Assembly (NCBI GenBank): GCA_032871835.1
Contig: CM065302.1
Coordinates: 1,177,094-1,241,093, forward strand
DNA length: 64,000 nt
Source: Dipteronia dyeriana
Lineage: Eukaryota; Streptophyta; Magnoliopsida; Sapindales; Sapindaceae
Direction of reading: 5' to 3'
Part shown: positions 57,925-64,000 of the stretch, one piece after another
Numbering within the stretch: the stretch's first letter is position 1
Layout of the letters: the number at the start of each line of letters is the position of its first letter
The notes under the pieces: model-generated
Seen by the model: the letters and a program-made list of their open reading frames with translations, nothing else
The model's database searches: none
What the model was told of the DNA's origin: nothing
Program-made: the position numbers and the translations under genes

Positions 57925-59263
57925 AACAACTTCTCCGATTATGATTGCACTAGCTTATCGATGGCGACGGTGAATCTCCTCCAAGGGACAACTGTGTTTG
58001 TTGACAAAACTTCTGACTTTGAAGTAAATCATTTCATCTCTCATCACCGTTCTTAATTTCCACTAACAGTTGTTAATAATGCAAACCAGATGTAACGTTG
58101 TCTTACTGGACCTTTTCACCTTCCATTCACAGTTCTCCCGTATTGTAAAAAGGCCAACTAGACTCTTCAAATCCTTTTACTGTTGTTGATTTAGTGAAAA
58201 AATGACGATGATGATTGAAGAAAAAGAAACTTGAGATCTGGATTTAAAAAAAAATAAAAATTCTTTAACAAAAAATTGAAATTTCATTATTTTTTTTCTT
58301 AATTTTATTGTTCTTCCATTCATGATGATGATGATTTCTTTGGGATGGAAAAGGTTTCAGCATTAGGCCAAGAACAAACAGGATATTGCATTGCAGAACC
58401 TACCCAACTAATTGCGTTCTTCTTCTACCTCTTGCTGTATAGTTTGATCTGCATTTCCTAGAAAGTGGCAAGTGATAATGACTGATCATGTAAATAATTT
58501 TCCGGCAAGTGGCAAGTGGTTGGTATTTGAATTTGCTCTATAATTTCTTTTTCTCTTGTTCTGTTGTTCTGTTTTGTTGTGTTTGGTTTATTTAACAAAA
58601 ATAAAATCATGATGATGATGATTACTGATGAGATCTGGAAAGGTTCCCAGATCTTCCCCACCCTGGAAAACCAAAATTAGAATTTTGTTTTCTAGTCTTT
58701 TTTAATCTATAAACTCTCTAAAATTAATAGGGGTGATCTGATCATTTAAACATTTTATCCCATTCTATCTCAACCATCCGAATGCATAATATTGCAATTA
58801 ACATTTCTGTTTCAGATATTCTAAACACAATATAGAATAATTGTATCATCTTATCCCGTCATATCCGGTCCCGATGCCAAACTCGCCTTAAGAGATTTTT
58901 TTTTATTCTTTTTTTTTTACAGATTATTTTTATTTCCATTTTTTTTTTAACGATTTGTGTGATGAAGACATTTAACATTTTTATTTGTTTGTGTGATAAA
59001 AAGTATAAGAAAATTGGATCACGGTTATTCACGGCACCCTCTCTGACATTTTAAATGTTTTTTTTTTTTTTTGGTAGTCAAAGTGTCAAACAGCCTTTAA
59101 AAAAAAGGGGTCCTGGGCGTCAGCCCCTCTGATCAAACGGCACGGCCGGCTCTACTCTTTCTTAGCAATTTCCACCTACGCGGACTGGACGATGAGACAA
59201 ATAAATGATTTTATCGAATATAATCTTGTTCTTCGATCAATTCATTCATCTGCAATTCTGCAT
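57925..59263. other. Gene-free stretch
   Basis: It holds repeated gatgatgatg runs (58322 and 58610) and poly-T tracts. A minus-strand 67-residue frame near 58458 shows no domain. A ctctgatcaaacggcacgg-type GC island lies near 59120-59160. No feature is supported. Confidence 0.45.
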
Positions 59264-59297
59264 GGTAACGCTGTTAAATTAATTTATTAAACTGTTC

Positions 59298-59861
59298 ATG
59301 ATCGCCCCAATTTCATTTAATGGTTTTTTTCTTTTTAAATTCCAGGCGTTTTGGTACAGGAAACGTATACTTGCGGTTCTATTACTTTCATCAGAGATAA
59401 TATCATTTGTGCTGGATCAAATTGGAGGAAGCAACAGGCTTTTCCTTGTGGTTTCATTTGTGTTATCGGCAATTGGATTCGTGGCAACCATTTATACATC
59501 TTTGTTCAGAAGTACAGTCCCAGCAGTAACCAAATCGGAATCGGACAGGCAACTTATTGCTGTGGAGATTGTCTTCTCGTTTATCCAATTGGTTTTGACA
59601 TTCATTCAAATGATTAGGGTATTTTTGGGTGCAAGGAGCAACAACAGCAACGAGTCCCTTTTTACACTTGCCTTCGCTGTAATTTCTGTTGTGTTCATTC
59701 TTAGAAATAATGATTCGGCTCAAGATGTTTCAGATTCGGCATCAGTCAGCCAAATCATTTCACTAGAAACTCCAGCAGTTGATGGCGAGTCTGCGATTAA
59801 TCGTGTATCAAGCACGTTGCGCAAACGCACAGCATCCACACAATCTGAGGTATGTATATAG
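59298..59861 (+). CDS. Four-helix membrane protein exon, unknown family
   Basis: An open frame of 187 codons. From residue 17 on (AFWYRKRILAVLLLSSEIIS) it has about four hydrophobic segments: near 23-38, 46-67, 86-108 and 119-134. A Ser/Thr-rich tail follows, ending RKRTASTQSE. I do not recognise the family. The real start is unclear. AFWYRKR follows a good acceptor (aaattccag, 59345), so the first 16 codons may be intron, and an ATG|gtaacg donor at 59261-59269 is one candidate partner. At 59849 the frame meets a strong donor (gag|gtatgt), so the last three codons and the stop are probably intronic. The next acceptor (tctttcag, 60223) leads in phase into a B3 exon, which would make one fused gene. 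Separate genes are the safer reading. Confidence 0.5.
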   Translation: MIAPISFNGFFLFKFQAFWYRKRILAVLLLSSEIISFVLDQIGGSNRLFLVVSFVLSAIGFVATIYTSLFRSTVPAVTKSESDRQLIAVEIVFSFIQLVLTFIQMIRVFLGARSNNSNESLFTLAFAVISVVFILRNNDSAQDVSDSASVSQIISLETPAVDGESAINRVSSTLRKRTASTQSEVCI

Positions 59862-60223
59862 TTATTTTTTATTTCCTTCTTTTCTTTTCAGAAATTTCAA
59901 CAGCACTCGTGCAATTGCTTATCCTTAGAGAAAAACTTGAGTACATCCGCACCACCACCAGATACATTAACAAGATTGACACGACAAGTGGAATTCACTT
60001 GTTTGTAGATTCTGAATTCTGAATTCTGAATCGACTTTTTTTATACACTGACCAGTGACTTGAAAGGTTTTATTCAAAAAAGTACATTTAGAATCTTGAC
60101 ATGGATCTCCATATTATATTCTATCAAGCTGGACCCTCATATATGGCTACAAATATATCACACATACTTGTTAAGCAGCTGCTCTAATCTATATATATCA
60201 GACATACTTTGCTCTTCTTTCAG
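59850..60223 (+). other. Putative intron or spacer between membrane and B3 exons
   Basis: It begins gtatgtatatag and ends ttgctcttctttcag, good plant splice ends 374 bases apart. It holds no coding frame with a domain. Confidence 0.4.
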
Positions 60224-60408
60224 CATCAAAATAAAACGATGGCGCTTATCTTTCAAAAACAGATGTCGATGGAGCTTATCTTTCAAAAATTTCTGTCAAA
60301 AACAGATGTCACTGATAGGCTAGTACTTCCCTCAAAGAATTTGGACATGATCGCAACATTATCCCTAGGAGAGAAGGTGGGTATTGCAGTCATAGATGCC
60401 ACTGGCCG

Positions 60409-62179
60409 CACTACAAGAAAAAGGGCCTTCTCCGAGAGTCAAAAGCCGTCAAAGAAAGTTAAAATGTCTTTGGAAATGCTCAATTTCGACAGGAAAAGAC
60501 TGTCGGTCTCTATCGGAAATAGTATCGTGAGAAATAACCCTTTTCTGACCATTCATAGGAAATAAAATTATTTCCGAGGGAAATTTTCGTTGGAGATGAA
60601 TGAAATAGGTTGTTAGAAATGTTACAAAAATTGGATCAAAAGAAAATTTTCAATAGCTTTTGCCTTTGCCCTCGGAAATAGTGCATATCATGGTCAAAAA
60701 AAAAAAAAAAACGACAAATATTATGGTCTTTATTATCGATGGATGTGATGGTCAAAAATAAAAAATCACGGAGGAATGATTTTGGATCAGAAATAATTTA
60801 TTTATTTTTGTTGAATAATGCTATCAAAAATGCAATTTTATGTTTTTGTTTATTACCCTAAAAAAATGCTTAAATTATAATTTATACTAATTACAGTGTA
60901 TATAAAAATGAACTAAAATATCAAATCGAAAAAATAAATAGACATCTACAAAAATTTATAAATGAATATAATTGAAATATAATATAAATTATGAGTGAAT
61001 TAAAATACATTGTCTTAAAACTGTCAACTTATAATATAAAAATACACATTAATAATATGTTAGCATCTCTCATTCTCTTGCCCTTGAATTTGTTGTTGTA
61101 GTAAGTTATTGTAAGTCCAATTTTTAGTGCAATGGAATAAAACAATAAATAAATAAATGTTTCCAATAAGTAAATATATACATATATAGCATTATCATAT
61201 AATTGAAAATATAAAAGTTATCAAAAAAAAATTGAAACTATAAATATTTTAAACCAATAAACATAAGAAAACTTACATAAATTTCCATGGTGTTTTACAC
61301 TAGGCCATCCTCCATCCTCCATTGTATGAAAGTTTGAAACTCAGTACCAAAATAAATATAAAACACCTACAACATTACAAAAAAATGTTACAAAAATCAA
61401 CAAGAATGTGGAAAAAATAATAATTACATGTATATATATTTAATTCTACTTCACAATTAAACCATATTCGAATACAAGATTTATAATATTATAAAAAAAA
61501 TATCCCCTTTGGAAATAATAAATTTATAAACCAATCCAAAATCCAAATTCTAGACATTTTATTGAACATGTTCTATGCAATCACTATATCATCATAGAAA
61601 ACATATAGCAAAACAAATAGTACCAAATAATGAAAATGAATCAAGAAACGTTAACACCCAAATAATAAACCAACATAATAAAAATTATTTTCTCCTAAAT
61701 TTCTTGCAATTGTTATTGTAAAAGACTTACCAAATGAGTTATCTGTATCGTAAGAGTCTTCAATAAACAAAAATAATGGTTTCTTCTAAGAGATTTAGTT
61801 ATAGGTTTTAGAGAAATTATAAAAGATTGGAAGAATGATGAGTCAATAATTAGGGTTAGAGTAAAAAGAGAATAAGAAACAAAATAAAATTGGACAAGAA
61901 AAATGGTAAGAGATAGGCGGCTTGGTGGAAATAAGTAGAGTTAGGGAAAAATTAAAATAGGAAAAGAGTAAAAAGTGGAGAAAGATACAAAAAAAAAATG
62001 TGAGGAGAGAGACTCGGCTAGGTAAATAGGATTAAAAGAAAGAAAAAATAAAATGAGTAAAAAATGGAGTAAAAGTGTTAAGTGGAAATTAAAAATTATA
62101 GGAAAGAAAATATATAAGCTAAAGTAAAAGGAATGAATATATAAAATTGTGAATATAAAAAAGTAATATATTGAATAGA

Positions 62180-62218
<39 letters not shown>

Positions 62219-62659
62219 TATCAAAATAATTAAAATTTAATATTATAATACTATAATACTATAATTCATTTTAACTTTTTATCTTAACATTTAAAAAATA
62301 ATAATTTAAAATTTTATGCATTAACAACAATTGTCTTGCATAATACAATAAATCCTACCCATATAATATTATATTTCCGAGGGGTAGGTACCTGTGGTCA
62401 AAAAAATCAAATGTATTTCCGAGAGGTAGTCATACGCGGTCGGAAATAGTATTAACGTCTAAATTTGGTGCCATTTTCATAATATTTTTGACGAATTTCG
62501 ATATTATTTGTGAGGACATTTTTGTTGTCGGAAATGATATGTAATATTTTTATCCTTTTTTGACGACATGAGTTTTACGGTTAGAAAAACAACTATTTTT
62601 AACTAAATTTTGACTTCGTCTGAAATGTTTGGTCAGAAAAGACCATTTTTCTTGTAGTG
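60409..62659. mobile_element. Non-autonomous CACTA (En/Spm) element, 2.25 kb
   Basis: The left end is CACTACAAGAAAAA and the right end its exact complement, TTTTTCTTGTAGTG. Subterminal regions repeat tcggaaatagt/tatttccga in both directions (near 60510, 60570, 60675, 62370, 62415, 62445 and 62535), as expected for transposase binding sites. The interior is AT-rich with no transposase frame. The expected 3-bp duplication is not clean (ccg left, ggg right), which suggests decay or a small end change. Confidence 0.9.
62184..62213. repeat. (TA)n microsatellite
   Basis: A TA run inside the CACTA element. Confidence 0.9.
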
Positions 62660-62755
62660 GGGCGTCAATGAATGAGATGAGATTTAGACTCGAAATAGAG
62701 TTCACTGGAGTATCTGTCTTCTTATTTGGTGTACCAATACGGAATTCTTAAACAA

Positions 62756-63339
62756 GGCAGATTTTGCATGCACTACTAGTATGTTGGAAGATTAACTGGT
62801 GTTTACTATTTCATTTGTATGTCCAAATAAATGTTGTTTTCTATGTCTCCATATTCCATATGCTATTAGACTTTTGTCAATTCACTTCTCTCCGATCATG
62901 AATCTCAGTTCTGCAAGTTGGCTCATCACTACTGGAATGTCTATTTGTATTAACATCAGTTTCCATCATTTTCATGTTTGTTGAAAATGGAAACCCTATG
63001 ATTTGAATAATATTTCAGCTGTCACACCGTGTGAATATATGTTCTACTGAAATTTTGAAGAAGGGGACATCAATTTATTGATATATATATATAAAAAAAC
63101 AATTGATTCCATTGATTTAAGTTCAATTAATTTAGTTGACTTTGAAATTTAGGAGCCTGCATCCTTTTGAAATGACAAAAGTTATATTGACAATGGTTTT
63201 TTTAAATGAAAGTTATATCGACAAATAACAACTGAATCACTATTCAAGCAGTGGAATGCCAAAAGAAAAACAATGTTTGTTTCTTAATAATGATTTTTTT
63301 TTATTCTTTTATTTATTTTTTATTTCTAAATTAATCACT
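62756..63339. other. Gene-free stretch before the terminal copia fragment
   Basis: A 61-codon frame at 62799 has no recognisable domain. AT-rich sequence and poly-T runs only. Confidence 0.45.
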
Positions 63340-64000
63340 TCGATAGGAAGATATTCTGGAGAGTTTTTCAGATGGATGTGAAATCCTCATTTTTGAATAG
63401 GGAGATAGGGAAGAAGTCTACATACAGCAACCTATGGGGTATGTAAAGAAGGGGTAAGAAAATAAGGTGTACAAGCTGAAGAAGGCCTTATATGGGCTGA
63501 AACAGGCACCCAGGGAGTGGTATACACGCATTGACACATATTTTATCCGACATGAGTTCCAGAGATGTCCTTATGAGCACACTTTGTATATCAAATCTAA
63601 CTCCCATTGAGATATTCTTATTGTGTGCCTATATGTTGATGATCTGATCATTACCGGCAATAACCCTGAGATGATTGCAGAGTTCAACAATGAAATGACT
63701 AGTCATTTTGAGATGACAGATTTGGGGTTGATGTCCTATTTCCTCGGCATTGAGGTGACTCATACAGATGAAGGTATTTTTGTGTGTCAAAAGAAGTATG
63801 CTGGTGATGTACTGAAAAAGTTCAAGATGGAGGGATGTAAGCCGATGCTGACTCCAGTTGAAGAAAGGTTGAAGTTAGAGAAAGATGGGTCAGGAGAGCG
63901 AGTTGATGCTACCATCTTTCGAGGCTAGTAGGAAGTCTGAGATACTTAACTTCTACTAGGCCTGATATTTCTTATGGAGTTGGACTTATTAGCAGGTTCA
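63340..64000 (+). pseudogene. Copia reverse transcriptase fragment, runs off the window
   Basis: It begins inside RT with QMDVKSSFLN, then EEVYIQQPMGYVKKG, a stop, [16 protein letters not shown] and [12 protein letters not shown], and a stop. The 63623-63928 stretch carries the active-site box CLYVDDLIITGN and then FEMTDLGLMSYFLGIEV, DEGIFVCQKKYAGDVLKKF and a stop. The last bases (YGVGL-like SRF) are the usual continuation towards RNase H. At least four stops show it is inactive. Sequence style matches the same copia lineage as the gag-integrase fragment at 5.2-7.26 kb. Confidence 0.88.

Larger units (their letters stand above)
60224..62755 (+). pseudogene. B3-domain exon disrupted by a CACTA insertion
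   Basis: After the acceptor at 60223 a frame includes ATG 60239 and reads IFQKFLSKTDVTDRLVLPSK, the B3 opening strands, then LGEKVGIAVIDATG. There the sequence enters a CACTA element at 60409. After its end (62659) the continuation can be read as MNEMRFRLEIEFTG and then a stop near 62750, weakly like the next B3 strand; the GW...F...L.GD half is missing. A short duplication, cttatctttcaaaaa, with the preceding gatgg.g, repeats the start of the domain. The B3 type differs from the two small B3 genes at 0.2 and 13.7 kb. The insertion interrupts the domain, so this copy is not functional. Confidence 0.65.

Overview
The window looks like nuclear DNA of a eudicot plant. It is AT-rich, its genes have GT-AG introns, and it carries plant-only families (B3 domain, defensin-like peptide, DUF1985/Ulp1) and plant transposons (Athila-type Ty3/gypsy, Ty1/copia, CACTA, hAT, PIF/Harbinger). 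No species can be named from the sequence alone. Most of the window is transposon or decayed gene; only a few reading frames look intact.

Layout. 0-4.2 kb: an intact small B3-domain gene (minus strand) with tandem repeats on both sides, then segments that recur near 10, 16 and 17 kb, then a hAT-type element. 4.8-8.2 kb: the 5' half of a copia element and a PIF/Harbinger-type element. 8.6-9.25 kb: two exons of a broken 26S proteasome RPT5 gene. 10.2-17.6 kb: a decayed minus-strand copy of a heparan-alpha-glucosaminide N-acetyltransferase-like (HGSNAT-like, DUF1624-type) gene, a second intact B3 gene, a perfect 40-bp hairpin and a third, broken B3 fragment. 19.9-22.8 kb: a gutted copia element and a 1.6-kb fold-back element. 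23.1-25.2 kb: a plus-strand HGSNAT-like pseudogene, better preserved than its inverted relative at 11 kb. 26.7-27.0 kb: an intact two-exon cysteine-rich secreted peptide gene. 28.4-30.85 kb: a tandem array of MITE-like units.

30.86-42.66 kb is a long Athila-type retrotransposon. It has a complete 5' LTR, tRNA-Asp-type primer site, gag, protease, RT, RNase H and integrase remnants, a post-pol reading frame, a polypurine tract and a truncated 3' LTR. The 3' LTR is fused to an inverted copia LTR. 43-50 kb is a cluster of terminal-inverted-repeat elements with readable target-site duplications. 50.2-51.8 kb is a second gypsy-type LTR. 51.8-57.9 kb holds two head-to-head, decayed DUF1985 genes, one with a Ulp1 (C48) protease tail; each has its own roughly 20-bp minisatellite in its first intron. 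59.3-62.8 kb holds a four-helix membrane exon that can splice in frame to a B3 exon, which is interrupted by a non-autonomous CACTA element. The window ends in a copia reverse transcriptase.

The genes do not form a pathway. The shared theme is repeated local duplication and inversion of B3 and HGSNAT-like sequences, followed by transposon insertion. All family assignments are by eye from translated motifs; no database search was run.
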